Source: Bacteroidia bacterium | GTDB taxonomy: Bacteria > Bacteroidota > Bacteroidia > J057 > JADKCL01 | Assembly (NCBI GenBank): GCA_020635905.1 | Contig: JACJYV010000004.1 | Coordinates: forward strand, 62,001-126,000 | DNA length: 64,000 nt | Direction of reading: 5' to 3' | Shown: positions 43,160 through 55,800 of the stretch, in pieces | Numbering within the stretch: position 1 is the first letter of the stretch | How the letters are laid out: every line of letters begins with the position of its first letter | Position numbers and translations under genes: made by a program | The notes under the pieces: generated by a model | Databases searched by the model: none | The model's input: only the letters and a program-made list of their open reading frames with translations | What the model was told of the DNA's origin: nothing

Positions 43160-46100
43160 ATGACTGAAATTAAAACCACCCCAACTGCCCCAAACTCGCG
43201 GGTACTGCCCGAAAACAACCGGGAAATTTCCCGCAGATTGCTCCTCTACCGCCTCAACCAGGAATTCCCCGGCGAAGATTACCACTACAGCATGACCAAC
43301 CAACTGGAGCTTTTTGCCCAGGAGGCCACCACTGAAGGGGGGATCATCGGCGCCATGAAGGCCTCGCTCGAAAGCCAGCGCAAGGAATACCACCGCGACC
43401 AGATCGACTATGGAAGGCTCATCACCCTCAGCTCCGAAGCCCTGGGCGACAGCGCAAAGGAAGCAACCGAACAGAATGATACCATCCGGAGGTATATCAA
43501 AGTGATCAACCGGTTTCTGGGGAAATCCCTGGAAGTGCAATACTCCCACCAAAAAGAAATTGGGGATGATCAGAAAATTGCCTTCTCCTGGTTAGGTGCC
43601 CTCAAGGCAATCAGCGATGGGGTGCGGGAAGAATTTCACGCCCTGGTCAACCTGGCCAAATCAGGGCTGGAAAATAACGACTATGCAAGCGAAACCATGA
43701 ACCGCCTCTATGATTGGGCCTTTATCCGCTACACGGATAAGAAGTCGGCGACAAAAATCTCAGATGCCATTGAGGTCTTCAGGTTTGCACTTCAGCGGGC
43801 ACTCCTCCAGGATAAATATACCGAGGAAATAAAGCCCAAAGACTATGAGGGAGGGGGCGACCTCAATCCCGGCCTCAGGGATGTGATACTGACCGAAAAA
43901 GACAGGGTGGCGAAAGCCCTGGAAACCCTGAAAAAGGCGGAAGAGGCCATCGCGAAGCAAAAGAAAATTGAGCGCAAGGGAGTCTTCAGGAGGTTTGCCA
44001 ATACGATCAAAAGGGTGGGGGATTCGGAAACCATGGCCAAACTGAAAGAGGATGAAAAAACCAAACTCGAAGATGCATTTAAAGTAGTGCTGCCCTACCA
44101 TGGCTTTGTCCTTGATGCGGATGGCAAGGGGTTAGAATCTGCCTGGCTGACCAGTATATGCGAGGCCATCAAACTCAGCCTCAACATCCTCCTCCAGGTA
44201 CTCGACGGATTGGCCCGCGGGGAGGAGGTCATGCACTACACCACCATTCTGGCCGAAGTGGCCGGGATGCATGCAGCCAATGCAGAAAAAAAACCCAAAG
44301 GGCAGGAAATGACCTCAGCCCGACACATGCTGAACATCCTGCGTGACCTTCATGCCAAAGCCCTCATGCCTGAGTTCAGTCTGGAATACATCACCCGTGG
44401 AACCGCAGCGGCCCTGAAAGAAGAACTGGATATCCTGGATGAGGAAATGAAGCAGCGGAATGTGGCCATTGCGAAAATCAAAGCAGAAAAGACTGAATTG
44501 CTGAAGCAACTGAAGGAACTGGACAAGGGCACCAGGCGCAAAGTGAAGCGCAATACCAAACTGGCCGGGGACAAAGTGCGCAAGAAAAAGATCATGAATC
44601 TGCACAACGATCTGGCCGCCCGCAGGTCTCAGCTGATCAAAAAGGTGCAGTGGCTCATGGACCTGAAACTGATCCTCAACAAAGCCTGGGGCATGGCTTT
44701 GGAAGGGAAAGAAGAGGGTGTGATCCCCATGGTCCGCAAAGAATTGCAAAACCAGTTTCCCCTCCCCGATGACCCGGTCACCGGCAAAAAGGTAGAAATG
44801 GTGGAAGAAGAATTTGTGACCTATGTGATGTCGAAATTCCGGGAAAGCCAGGATTTGGGGGGAAATCTGGTGAAGGAAACTTCCGAAAATCTGCTCAAGT
44901 CGCTGGATGATATGGAAGTGAAACTGGAAGAACTGCTCATGCGGGTGGGTGAAACGGAAGAGAATATCACGGCTTTGGTCAGGGCGATCGAGGCAAGCGT
45001 CAGCCATTTATACGTCGAACTGATCGAAAAGCAGCAACTCGTGGACTGGACCTCCGTGGATTTCCAAAACAGGATTAAGGCCAGCGTCGATGAATACAAG
45101 GCCATGACATACAAAATTGCTGAAATACAAAAGCTCAGCGCTCTGAACCAGTTCACCTATGGAATAATAGGCAACATCATCAAACCCCTGGTCAGCGGAA
45201 AAGAAACCGCCTCCTTCAGGAGTGCGTTTGAGATTGGCCTGGGCATCTCCTTTGGCATGACCAGCGACGTGGTGGAGCTGAAGGGCCTCGGGGGCGGACT
45301 GAGAATGTGCGTCTCTTTTGTGGGCAAAGTCACCGACGATAAGCGTCTCCACGTGGCCCTGGCCTGTACCCTTGAAGGAGAGGCCATGTCCAAAATCCAG
45401 GTGCTATCCAATATGATGAAACTTGGTCTGACCCTCAAAAAAGAGATTTTCCATGTCAGCCGCAACTATATCTTTTCCGGTCCGGTCCACTTTGCCGCCT
45501 GGCTCAGCAAGGAAGTCAGCGAACGGCTGGCCTTCATCTATGCCTACTTCAGGGGCGAAGGCCGCGGCAGGCTGGGCATACCCACCCGCGAGCAGTTTCA
45601 GACCAGCGGCGAAGAAGTGGCCCAGCTCTTCATCAAAAAAATCATGGAAGAGGAGATCCGCGAAGGCGCAGGAGGAACCCAGAGCAAAGATCTGACCTTT
45701 GCCACCCTGCTGTCCGGACGCGAAAAGGCCGGCGATACCCGCAACACCCCCAAAGTGCAAAAAGAGCACCTCCAACACCTCGAACCCCTGCTGGATGCCC
45801 TGAGAAAAAACAAAACCTTCAGCCGGGAAAAACTGAAACTCGACGGATTTTATCTCAGGAGGGCTTTGGTCAGTGGCTTTGGGGTCGATTACCTGCGCAG
45901 TTACGTCATGGATCTGTTTGACCTGCTGGGTGGTGCCAAAATCATAGCCCTGGAGACCCAAAAAGAAAAGTCATTACCTAAAAATAACCCCGAAAGCATA
46001 GGTAAGGAGTCGGTGCTGAATTTGCTGGAAAAGCTTGAAAAGCTCGGAAACGACCTGGCCAATGCCGATGAAAAGCTTCAGGACGCCCTGGAAAGCGGCC

Positions 46101-49100
46101 TGGAAAAGGCAGGGCAACTCAAAAAAATAAGCCTCCGCGCGCCCACCGGGGCCCGCCGCGGGCTGGAACTCATCAAAAAGGCCCTCAACCGCCTTTCCCT
46201 TTCCCACGGTGGAACCTTCACCTGGGCTGATCAGGGGGGTGAGTTTTTTGAAGCCTTGTCCCGTGAAATCCTGCTGGCCTACGGAAAAACCCGGACCCGG
46301 AAAAAGGAAAATGCTGAAGACGGGCCGCTCGACGACCTGTATCCCTGGCTGCTCACCGCGGTGGCCGACGTACTGGCCGCCTTCCACCGGGTATCTCCCG
46401 AAAACAGCCGGGCCATGTTTGGAGCCATGGCTGGAAAAAACAGCTATGACTCCTTCGCAAAGGAAGCGGCCAACCCCGCCAAAAAGCTGCTGAATATCAT
46501 CACCGGTCTCGCCGAGGTAAAGGAAGTGGAAAAAGGAATAGAAGAGGATTTGCATGAACGCATCTTCAAAGGCCTGATTCTGCCGCCCACCGGCAAAACC
46601 GAAGAAGAAAGCAACGCGAAAAAACGGGGAATTCTGCCAGAAGAAGAGGAGGAGGAAGAAGGAACTCCCGGCTTTACTGTCAAATGGCTGGATCAGAATT
46701 CAGAGGAATTTGATCAGAAAAAGTATGATAACTGCCTTGCTGCCCTGGAGGAAATTCTGAAAGAGACGGAGGTTCGCAAAGGACTGGGTAAATCACTGCG
46801 CCTGGCTCTCAGCTTGGAGGAAAACTACTCAGCCGTTCAGCGCAGGTTTTCCAAACTGAACGAGGGCCTGGATCATTATTTCAATTCCCTCACCGAATTC
46901 CGGCAGCAGGAAACCGAGGCCTTCAAATATATGGGCCTGAAAGTGGAAGACTTCGTCAAAATGCTGCAGGACAAACAGATTCCCACCGAAAATGTGGACC
47001 TGAAGCGTCTGATGAAAATGGAGCCCATCCTGGAAAAAGTGTCCAGTCCCAATAGTCTCAACTGGCTTACCTCAGGCTGGCGCCTCAATATGGAATCCTC
47101 CATCGGGCTCAGCGGATCTGCCGAAATCCGCACCATCCGCAATTCCACCTTTGTACGCACCAATCCCGACACGGGCGCAAAGGAAAAATCCACCCGCAAA
47201 AGCGTCAATATCCACTCTGGATTTGGGCTGCAATTCGGGGGCACAATCTACGATGAATTAAGCCTTGAAGTGGGTGCGCAATTTAATTTCACCGACATAA
47301 CCAACCATTATAACCCCAATAATAATGGCCATTACATCACGGCGGAATTTTACATGACCTTTCCCGGAATAGAACAGTTGGGGGCTTATGCGGGCGACCT
47401 GGCCAAAAAGATACTGGAGGGTTCGCCGCTGGGCAAACTGATACATCAGGGTGAGACGATTTCCAGAGAAAAACTGATGCAACTCAGGCATAAACTGGAG
47501 AAGCTGAAGGATACGAAGGAAATCATGAAAGTGCTCGAGCTCAGGAAGCTGGCGGAAGAGAAGGGAAAACAAATTCTTAAGGACAACAAGGAAAACCTGG
47601 ACAATCTCAAAGAATCCTATGATAAGGTAAAGGAAAAATACGACCAGGTAAAAGGGGTTTACGACAAGGTCGTGGATACCAAAGAAATGGTGCAGGAGAC
47701 CTTTGAGGAATGGAAAAACAAGCCCTTTGAGAACTTCCCCCCCGAAGTCCTGGATTTCAAAGACGAATTATACAACTACATCTTCACCGAAAAACTCGCC
47801 CTTTACCAGGATGCCCTCAAAGAAGATAAGGAAGCCACCAAAAAACAGGCCCGGGTCATTTTTCTGCGGGAGAAATATGAAAACGACGTGCCCGACGATC
47901 TGGATACTTCCATGTTTCAAAAAGAAGCCCTGGAAAGGATAAAAACTGCCTTCAACCGCCTGCTGACTCCCCTTACCACCCTGCTGGGCGGCAACATTCC
48001 CCACTTTCAGATCCTGCTCAAACGGGAGGGATTACGCTTTATCCCCCTGGTGTTGCGCCTGAAAAACTATTCCGCCACCAAATTGGAAATGAATATGGGC
48101 GTCCCGGTCAGCGACAAGGGAGTGGAAATGTACCTGAGCGGGGCGGTAGGCTGGTCGGAAGAAACCCTGGAAAATGAAATTCTGCTGGCCGGTCCGCTAT
48201 TTCCCAACACCTTCCACTATGTGATGACCGTGTATGAAGGGTATCGCAACCGGGGCAACGACGACCCGCACCTCCTGTTTTGGCGGGAAGAATGGATCGA
48301 ATTTCTGGTCAATCAGCACCACGCCATCCTTTACCTCTTCAAGACCCTGGGTAAGCAGAGCAAAATGAAAGAAGGAAAACTGCTCAAAGAAATCAATCAG
48401 AATTTGGAGCCTGCCGGGGATTTTCTGGCTGCCTGCGAAGAAATCAGTGGAAATTACAGTTTGGCCAAGGAACTCGTGGATTATTTCAGGGAGGCCGAAT
48501 TTGAAACTTTATCAAAGAAGTATGGAGCCCGCCGGGGATACATTGACTGTTGCCAGAAAATGGAAGCCTACTTCAATGCAGTAATCGCCGAACAGCGCAG
48601 AACTTATAAGTGGGTCCGCACGGATGGAAAAGAATTCGAAGCAGACGACCTGCAACCTGTTGGAAATCAATCTGTGGATAAACGGACCCAACTGTTCAAT
48701 ATCCCAACCTTCGTGCTGGAGGATGTGTACCTGAATAATACTTCGGAAATGCCCATCGAAAAGATTGAGCAAATCCGCTGGATCAATGAACAAATACTTA
48801 AGAAGGGGCCCTTCCGTCATGCCGTGGAGATAAAACTGGCGGCCAAAGAAGAAGAAAAAACCGGAGAACCCGAATCAGTCATGGTCCTGATCGAAAAGCG
48901 GGCAAATGCTGAGGCCCAGGTGTTTGCCATGGGCCGAAAAGCCGAATCCATGGTCTATTCCAAGATTATCGACGACATGATCCGCATCGAAATCCGCAAA
49001 GACGACGAACTCGACGACCTGATCCGCAAGATCCGCAAAGTGGAGATTGCCGCGGGTGACCTCGGGATGGAAAAGGAAGAGCCTGAAAATGATCCGGGGG

Positions 49101-49846
49101 AATCGAAGAAAACCCCGGTCAATCTCCCCGCCGGGGCCCGCGTTACCCAGCTCAGGGTGCCGCAGCAAAAAGGAATTTCCTGCGCCTTCCACGCTCTGGT
49201 AAACGCCAAATTGGTGGACGAAGTGTTCAGGGAATATCCCGGACCGGATTTCGCAGATAAAATTCTGGGAAAAATAGATACCAAATTGCATGAAGACCAG
49301 GTACTGGAATGGTTTGAATTAGTGAAGAAAAATGAGGATGATGAAAGAGTGGAGTATCTGAGGGGATCTGCCTGCAAAAATTCTTTTCCTCTTCTGTTCC
49401 CGGGAAATCCCAAAATTAAATTCCTCGACACCCTTGCGAATATTCAAAACCTCCCTGAAATCCAAAACTTCAAAACCAAAGAGGAATACTTCCATACATT
49501 CGTCCTGAGATTGGGCGACAATGGAGGCAGATACGTTTGTGTGAGCATAATCAAAGTCAAAAAGTATCTGCACGCTTTTCTTATGGATTCCTTAAACCAA
49601 TCGCTGGCGGGAGAAAAGCATATTCAGGCCCTGATTAAGGCCATATTCCAGGAGGAAAAACCAATCGCAGAGCCATTCGTGGCAGCAGACAGCAGTGGAC
49701 TTTCGCTTGAGTTGAAGTTTTATAAACTCTCTTTTGGAGATGTTTTTAAAGTTATCAATGCGATAAGTTTTCCCAAAACAGGTTTTCTGGATTCTGCCTC
49801 CCTGCAAGAGGCCCTTAAATCATCTAAACTATTCGACAATCGCTAA
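43160..49846 (+). CDS. Large-protein operon, gene 1: 2228-aa helical protein with putative C-terminal cysteine peptidase
   Basis: No signal peptide. The first ~680 residues are highly charged and helical; coiled-coil-like stretches are near 418-500 (ILDEEMKQRNVAIAKIKAEK) and 1427-1518 (LKESYDKVKEKYDQVKGVYD). An acidic run (PEEEEEEEGT) is near 1160. Two beta-rich inserts (FEIGLGISFGMTSDV near 690; MESSIGLSGSAEIRTI near 1310) break the helices. The last ~230 residues hold GISCAFHALVNAKLV (Cys2008) and KKYLHAFLMDSLNQ (His2138, Asp2143), in the Cys-His-Asp order of papain-like peptidases; SCGYHAL-type motifs occur in such enzymes. I do not recognise the rest. First gene of a co-directional run: 11 bp to the next. 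Function unknown. Confidence 0.75.
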   Translation: MTEIKTTPTAPNSRVLPENNREISRRLLLYRLNQEFPGEDYHYSMTNQLELFAQEATTEGGIIGAMKASLESQRKEYHRDQIDYGRLITLSSEALGDSAKEATEQNDTIRRYIKVINRFLGKSLEVQYSHQKEIGDDQKIAFSWLGALKAISDGVREEFHALVNLAKSGLENNDYASETMNRLYDWAFIRYTDKKSATKISDAIEVFRFALQRALLQDKYTEEIKPKDYEGGGDLNPGLRDVILTEKDRVAKALETLKKAEEAIAKQKKIERKGVFRRFANTIKRVGDSETMAKLKEDEKTKLEDAFKVVLPYHGFVLDADGKGLESAWLTSICEAIKLSLNILLQVLDGLARGEEVMHYTTILAEVAGMHAANAEKKPKGQEMTSARHMLNILRDLHAKALMPEFSLEYITRGTAAALKEELDILDEEMKQRNVAIAKIKAEKTELLKQLKELDKGTRRKVKRNTKLAGDKVRKKKIMNLHNDLAARRSQLIKKVQWLMDLKLILNKAWGMALEGKEEGVIPMVRKELQNQFPLPDDPVTGKKVEMVEEEFVTYVMSKFRESQDLGGNLVKETSENLLKSLDDMEVKLEELLMRVGETEENITALVRAIEASVSHLYVELIEKQQLVDWTSVDFQNRIKASVDEYKAMTYKIAEIQKLSALNQFTYGIIGNIIKPLVSGKETASFRSAFEIGLGISFGMTSDVVELKGLGGGLRMCVSFVGKVTDDKRLHVALACTLEGEAMSKIQVLSNMMKLGLTLKKEIFHVSRNYIFSGPVHFAAWLSKEVSERLAFIYAYFRGEGRGRLGIPTREQFQTSGEEVAQLFIKKIMEEEIREGAGGTQSKDLTFATLLSGREKAGDTRNTPKVQKEHLQHLEPLLDALRKNKTFSREKLKLDGFYLRRALVSGFGVDYLRSYVMDLFDLLGGAKIIALETQKEKSLPKNNPESIGKESVLNLLEKLEKLGNDLANADEKLQDALESGLEKAGQLKKISLRAPTGARRGLELIKKALNRLSLSHGGTFTWADQGGEFFEALSREILLAYGKTRTRKKENAEDGPLDDLYPWLLTAVADVLAAFHRVSPENSRAMFGAMAGKNSYDSFAKEAANPAKKLLNIITGLAEVKEVEKGIEEDLHERIFKGLILPPTGKTEEESNAKKRGILPEEEEEEEGTPGFTVKWLDQNSEEFDQKKYDNCLAALEEILKETEVRKGLGKSLRLALSLEENYSAVQRRFSKLNEGLDHYFNSLTEFRQQETEAFKYMGLKVEDFVKMLQDKQIPTENVDLKRLMKMEPILEKVSSPNSLNWLTSGWRLNMESSIGLSGSAEIRTIRNSTFVRTNPDTGAKEKSTRKSVNIHSGFGLQFGGTIYDELSLEVGAQFNFTDITNHYNPNNNGHYITAEFYMTFPGIEQLGAYAGDLAKKILEGSPLGKLIHQGETISREKLMQLRHKLEKLKDTKEIMKVLELRKLAEEKGKQILKDNKENLDNLKESYDKVKEKYDQVKGVYDKVVDTKEMVQETFEEWKNKPFENFPPEVLDFKDELYNYIFTEKLALYQDALKEDKEATKKQARVIFLREKYENDVPDDLDTSMFQKEALERIKTAFNRLLTPLTTLLGGNIPHFQILLKREGLRFIPLVLRLKNYSATKLEMNMGVPVSDKGVEMYLSGAVGWSEETLENEILLAGPLFPNTFHYVMTVYEGYRNRGNDDPHLLFWREEWIEFLVNQHHAILYLFKTLGKQSKMKEGKLLKEINQNLEPAGDFLAACEEISGNYSLAKELVDYFREAEFETLSKKYGARRGYIDCCQKMEAYFNAVIAEQRRTYKWVRTDGKEFEADDLQPVGNQSVDKRTQLFNIPTFVLEDVYLNNTSEMPIEKIEQIRWINEQILKKGPFRHAVEIKLAAKEEEKTGEPESVMVLIEKRANAEAQVFAMGRKAESMVYSKIIDDMIRIEIRKDDELDDLIRKIRKVEIAAGDLGMEKEEPENDPGESKKTPVNLPAGARVTQLRVPQQKGISCAFHALVNAKLVDEVFREYPGPDFADKILGKIDTKLHEDQVLEWFELVKKNEDDERVEYLRGSACKNSFPLLFPGNPKIKFLDTLANIQNLPEIQNFKTKEEYFHTFVLRLGDNGGRYVCVSIIKVKKYLHAFLMDSLNQSLAGEKHIQALIKAIFQEEKPIAEPFVAADSSGLSLELKFYKLSFGDVFKVINAISFPKTGFLDSASLQEALKSSKLFDNR

Positions 49847-49857
49847 CTCTGACCACC

Positions 49858-52800
49858 GTGAACCAATCCATCTATACCGATACCGTGCGGCAACTCACCG
49901 ACGGACTATTGGAACCGGGCGCAGTGCAGGAAATCAACCTTTCCAGCCTGCTTTCCGGCTCAGAAATCGCCGAAGACTACCCCTGGTTTCCCCAGGTACC
50001 CCTGAAGCTCAATTCCTTCACCGCCGACCACGAACTGGGCAGGTACTCCTTTTCAGGGTCTCTGACCCTTCAGGAAACCCTCCAGGTCGAGGTGGAACTC
50101 GACCTCTCCACTGGCTTCTGGTTCGAAATGAGCGCCGGCAGCCCCGAAGGGGAGACCATCAGCCTTCAATCCATGCTGCCACCCCAACTGATCAGCAGAT
50201 GGGTGGGACAGCTCCCCCAAACCCTGATCCAGGGACTGCTTGAGACCGGCCTGCGCAATTTCAACCTGCAGATCGAAGACCGCCTCACCCGACGCTTCTC
50301 TTTTTACCTGGATGGCAACCTCCTCGGACTCGACGGAAAGGTATATCTCGGCCTGATTTATATCCTGGATGAGCCCAACTTCATCTTCCAGATCACCACC
50401 GACGGCACCCCCATCCCCCTCGACCAGGCCTTAGCCAAGGTCCTGGGGCCGCTGCCCCTTACCCTCGGTAGCTACCTGCCCCGCCTCGATTTCGGGTTGG
50501 AAAAACTCAGTTTCAATCAGCTTGATGGGGTGTTTCAGTTTAGCGGAATGTTGGGAAATGACCAGAATCAGGTCAAAGCCATGCTGGAAGCGCAGTTTCA
50601 GGGTCCGGCTCTCAGTCACCTCCACCTTGGAATCGGCACCACCACCGGTAATCCGATTACCCTGGCCAACATCCTTTCCGGCTTTCCCGCCTGGAATCAG
50701 CTGGAAAACGGCCTGCCTGCCCCTCTGAAAAGCGCCCTCGAAGCCTCGGGTCTGTACAGCCTGGCTCTGACCCTCGATCCACAAAACGAATACCTCGGAT
50801 TTGAGGCCGAAGTGCAGCTGTTTGGCCAGGTGCAGGCCGGTCTGGAGCTGGAAATCGGCTGGGGCGCCGATCCTTTCTTCCGGCTGGAAGCCGGGGCCGA
50901 AGGACATCCCCTCGGCTTTGCCCATCTGATGCAGACCTTCGGTCTGCCCGATGCAGGCTCCCTGCAGCCTTACCTGCCTCAACTGCAACTCCTGCTCACC
51001 GGCTTCCTGATCGACTCCCGCGAAGCCCGGGTACAGGCCGAAGCCGAATTTCTGGCCCCCGGGGAAAACTCCACCCCGGGCAGCCTCAGCCTGAACATAG
51101 ACCTGAACGAAGGCCTGCGGGCCGGATTCAGTCTGCTGACCGCCGAAGGCCAGCCTCTCCGCATCTCCCACCTGCTGCCGCCGGGGTTCAATCAGCAGAT
51201 CGAAGGGCTGCTGCCCGCCCGGCTGGCGGAAAAAATGCTCAGCAGCGGCCTGGAACAGGCCGAAATCTCCCTCGATACCCTGGCGGCCCGCCTCAACCTT
51301 TTCCTGAAAGGGGAGGTCATGGGCTACCAGGGCAGCGTACTCCTCAACGTACTCAACCAGGGCAGTAATCAGGGAATTCTCTTCAGCATCAAAGCCGCCA
51401 ATCCCGAAGAATCCCTGCCCGAAATGATGGAAAATTTGCTCGGGCTGCCGGTCAGGGACATCCTCCCCGCCGACGTGCTGGACTACTTCAACCGCCTGCG
51501 CTTTGGCCTCGATGAGATTACCTTCGACAGTTTCCAGCAAATGTTTGTCCTGGCCGGTCGGGTGCGCTTGGGAGAAAATCCGCCTGTAAACCACCGCCTG
51601 CAACTCAACTGGGGCGAAGGCGGCATTCGATCTCTGCATCTCAGCGGCGAAACGGAAGAGGGAACGCCTCCTTCCATCGGGGAAATTTTCCGGGAAATAA
51701 TACCCCTGCCTCAGGTGGAAATTCCCCTCATTCAGCCCGTGATCGACAAACTTGCCGCCACCCGCATTCCCTCTCTGTCCCTTGGAGTGGATCTGCAAAC
51801 CGAACTCTTTGAGCTGGATTCCAATGTGATCCTCTTCGACGAACTGGATTGCGATCTGCACCTGAAAGTGTGGCGGGATGAAAGGCTTGAAATGCTGCTC
51901 AGCGCCGAAGTTCAGGCCGGAGGTTGCACCCTCAAAGGATTACCTGCTCTGGTCGGCATCGACCTGAGCGGCCAGGAATGGTACGGCTCCCTGCCCGATA
52001 CCCTCTGGTTTCAGCCCGGCACCTTTGAGCTCAATACCGCCGAAAAGCACCTCCTCCTCACGGGCAGTCTCCACAAGGGAGAAGCCCCCGAAGCCTGGGG
52101 CGACGGGTTTGAAATCAGTCTGGAAATTACCCTCGAAGAAGGATTGCAGGTAAAACTGGAAAGCCACCAGTCGCCGGGTGAGCCCATCGCGGTGCGGGAT
52201 GTGATTGGGAAATGGGCAACTCAAAAGGCTGAATCCGTGACCCTGCCCGGCACCCTGGTCAGCACCCTGCTCGATACCCGCCTTATGGTGCTGGATATGG
52301 AACTCGATACAGCCGCCCGCAGCCTCAGCTTTCACCCGGTCTGCGACCTGGTCATCAATGGCAAAACCCATACCCTCGGCCTCAACCTGCTGGCAGGGCA
52401 GGGGCTGGTGCTCGACTTCAGCACCCGTTCCGCGCCGGAGGCCCTCCTCACTGTGGGCGAAGTGGCGGGGTTATTTTTGGGGAATAATCTTCTGCTTCCG
52501 GCCCTGCCCGCTGGAACCAATACCCGGAAAAACATCGGAACCCTGTTGCTGGAAAGCGGGCTCGAAAGCCTGGATGCGCACCTCGATACCCCAGCACAGG
52601 CGGCCTCCCTGGCCGCCCAGGGCCAATTCATGGGCCTGAAAGGGAGCCTTGATCTGAATCTGACCTACGGAGGCGAAAGCCCCACCGTGTATTTCCGCTA
52701 CCGGGGCGAAGCCGAAAATAACCTGCGCTCCCTGCCCGGCATCATGGAAGATATCCTGGGCTGGGCGCCCGGTGAAACCCTGCAGGGATTTTTGCCCCGC

Positions 52801-55800
52801 ATGCGCTTTGCCTTCTCAGAACTCACCTTCGACCAACCCAACCACACCCTGCGCCTGCTGGGGCTGCTGGCCCCCGGTCCCGAAAATACCGGCACCGATT
52901 ACCGCCTTACCTCAGGACTGGAAATGACCTGGGCCGAAGCCCTTCAGTTTCGCTTCGAGCTGAGAGCAACTCAGGGGAGCTTTACCTGGGGCGCCCTGGC
53001 CCGCGACCTGCCCCTGGCCGGACTCAGCCTCGACCAGACCCTGCCAGGGCCCCTGCTCCGGGCCATGGACAGCAGCGGCATCACCCACATCCTGGCCGAA
53101 CTCGACCTCACCAACCAGCAAATGTCCCTCGAAGGGTCCATGACCCTTTTCGGACGGCTGCAAGCCGAAGCTCAGCTTCAGTATGGTCCCGCATCCGGCC
53201 TGCAACTGCAGGCCTCCATTCCCCAAAATGACCTTACCCTGCAGGAGGTCCTGACCGATCTCTTTCAGGACACGACCCTGGCTATTCCTGCCTCCTTTCC
53301 CATGCCCAATCTGCGCCTGGAGCAGCTTGACCTGCAATTGGATACCGCCGCGCAAACCTTCCACCTGGCCAGCCGTTCGGGCCTTTCCCTGCCCATTCCC
53401 CTGGCCGGGGAGGATCTTGACAGCACCCTGGGACTCGACCTGAACTGGAACGGACAGTCCCGCACCTATGCGGCCAAACTTTCTGGCGAACTGACCTTCC
53501 GGGGCATTCGCTTCCTGGCCGAACTCGAACTGGCGAAGGAATCCCAATTTGTAGCCCGGCTCGAATCCCTCCACCTGCACCACGCCATTGCCGCCTTTTT
53601 GCCCGCCGGTACCACCGTGCCCGAGAGCATTCCCGATCTGGAACTGAAAGAACTCGTGCTCACCGTCAATTCCAGTCAGGAACTGAGCATCAAAGCCCGG
53701 GTGGAAAACCTCAAAGTAAATTTCCCCCTCGGCGATGCCAGCCTGGAAATTGAGAGCATTGACTTTGACTTTAAGAAAAACGCAAGCGGCATCAGTTGCG
53801 ACCTGGCGGTCAGCGGCAAAGGACAACTTACCCAGGATATCCGCTGCGAAAACTTTGCTTTTGGCTTCCACTATGCCCCCGGCGGCTGGACCATCAGTGG
53901 TCAAACCTCGCTTGAAATATTTGGCAAGCCCCTGCAGTTTGGCGCCAAATATGAGGATCAGCAGGGCGTACGCAGCCTGACCCTCAGCACCGCCCTGGGC
54001 AGCAGCGCCGAATCCCTGCCCATCATCCCCGGATTTGCCGGATTCAGCATCCGCAACATGGAGTTCTTCGTCAGAAAGCAGCAGAGCGGCAGCGAATGGC
54101 GCTTCAAAGCCGAAGGCGTGGACCTCAAACTGGGCAACCAGGAGCAACCCTTTTTCGCCCTCAAGGAGGGAGGTCTGGAACTCTTCAGCGAAGCTGGGCG
54201 CAAGGGCTTTATCTTCCATCCGGGCGATTTCTCCCTCTATCCCCTGCAACCATTCACCGGCCTTTCACCCGAAATGAGTCAGTTGGGGCATTTATTCGAA
54301 ATCAAACCCGGCTCCCTTTCCGTGATCCGCGATACTCAATGGACCATCCGCGGGGAGGTGAGCCTGTATCTGGGCGAACAACTGAAGGAAGTGCTGCCCG
54401 AGGCGTATAAGCTGTTTGGGAAAGTCTTCCCCGAACCCGCTTCGGGCCGACGTAAACTCACCGGCGAGGTGGTCGTATCTTCCAATGGAATCGAATTTGC
54501 CCTCCATAATAATAACGGCATCGAGGTGCCCGATCTCTTCAGCCTGATCCGTAAAATGACCCACGGAGGCGAAAAGATCAACCTGCCGCTGCCCGACCTG
54601 GGACCTTCCTACTTCCTCCTGGAAAAGATCAGCATTCAGATTCAGAAAGAGATCCGGGTCAAAGCCACTCTGGGCATTGGCCTGCCATCTCACCTCAACG
54701 ACCTCCTGTTCAGCGGACCCGGACTGGAAGCCTTCAAAGGCATTGTCAAAACCTACGATGAAAATGACAAAGCCAATCCGGCCAACCTGACCCGCGGGAG
54801 CATCACCATCGGCACCGACGGCATTGGGGGCAGCCTCGATGATCTTCCCTTCGACCTGTCGCGCCTGGCCAGCCTCTCCGCCCAATACCAGGCCCGCCTG
54901 CAAAAAGGACTTTACCAGGAAACCCGCGATAACCGGCAATATTACTGTATCGACCTCGACGAATTGCTGGACCACAAGGATGAAGCGGGGAATATTCAAT
55001 CTCCCGCCTACGGCAAGATCAACCTGGAAATCCCCACCCTGAAGATTGATCTCAAGAGCGGCAGCTTCAAAGCAAGTGCTGGATTTGAGATCGATCAGGA
55101 AAGAGGCATCAGCATTCCCCTCAAACCCTTCAAAAGCCTGGCTTACCTCATCATCGACAAGATCAGAGCAGGGGCCCGACCGGGAAGCAAGGGGTTGGGA
55201 AAAGAAGCCCTCGAAAAGGTCATTCCCGACGCCATTCCCGTACGTTCTATCGAGTTTGTCAAGACCGTGGACGGCAAGAGCACCTTCGTGACCCGAGAAC
55301 TGGAAAAATTCATGCAGACCCTCCATCCGGGGTTCCGTCTGCCCAGAGAAGTGGAGTGGGCCTTCGACCGGGCCGACGACCTGGTCAACCGCCTGCCCAC
55401 CGGCTTCCTCGATTACCTGGCCATCCGTTTGCCCCGCGACCTGCATTTCGATCTGGACATCACCCCCGACGGCGGTGTCAATTTCAACCTGGAAGCCCGG
55501 CAGGAGCCCCTGCAATGGATTTCCTTTGCGCCCTCACCCGTATTGCCCCTGCAGTTCATCGGCATGCGCCTCAGCCAGTTTGGCTTCGGCACCTTGCTGG
55601 GCGGCACCCTGCTCCGCACCGATGTATCCGTAGAGTGGGATGTGTACGACCTCCCGGCCCTGGCCGCCTCCCTCTTTACTCCCGAGGCCCTCAGAAGCCA
55701 GTTGCCCAATAATCCCCGCGACTTTACCCGCAACGGGAAAGTGGAGAAAATGCTGACCGTCATCTTCTACGAAGCAGGCATACCCATTCCCATCCCCTTG

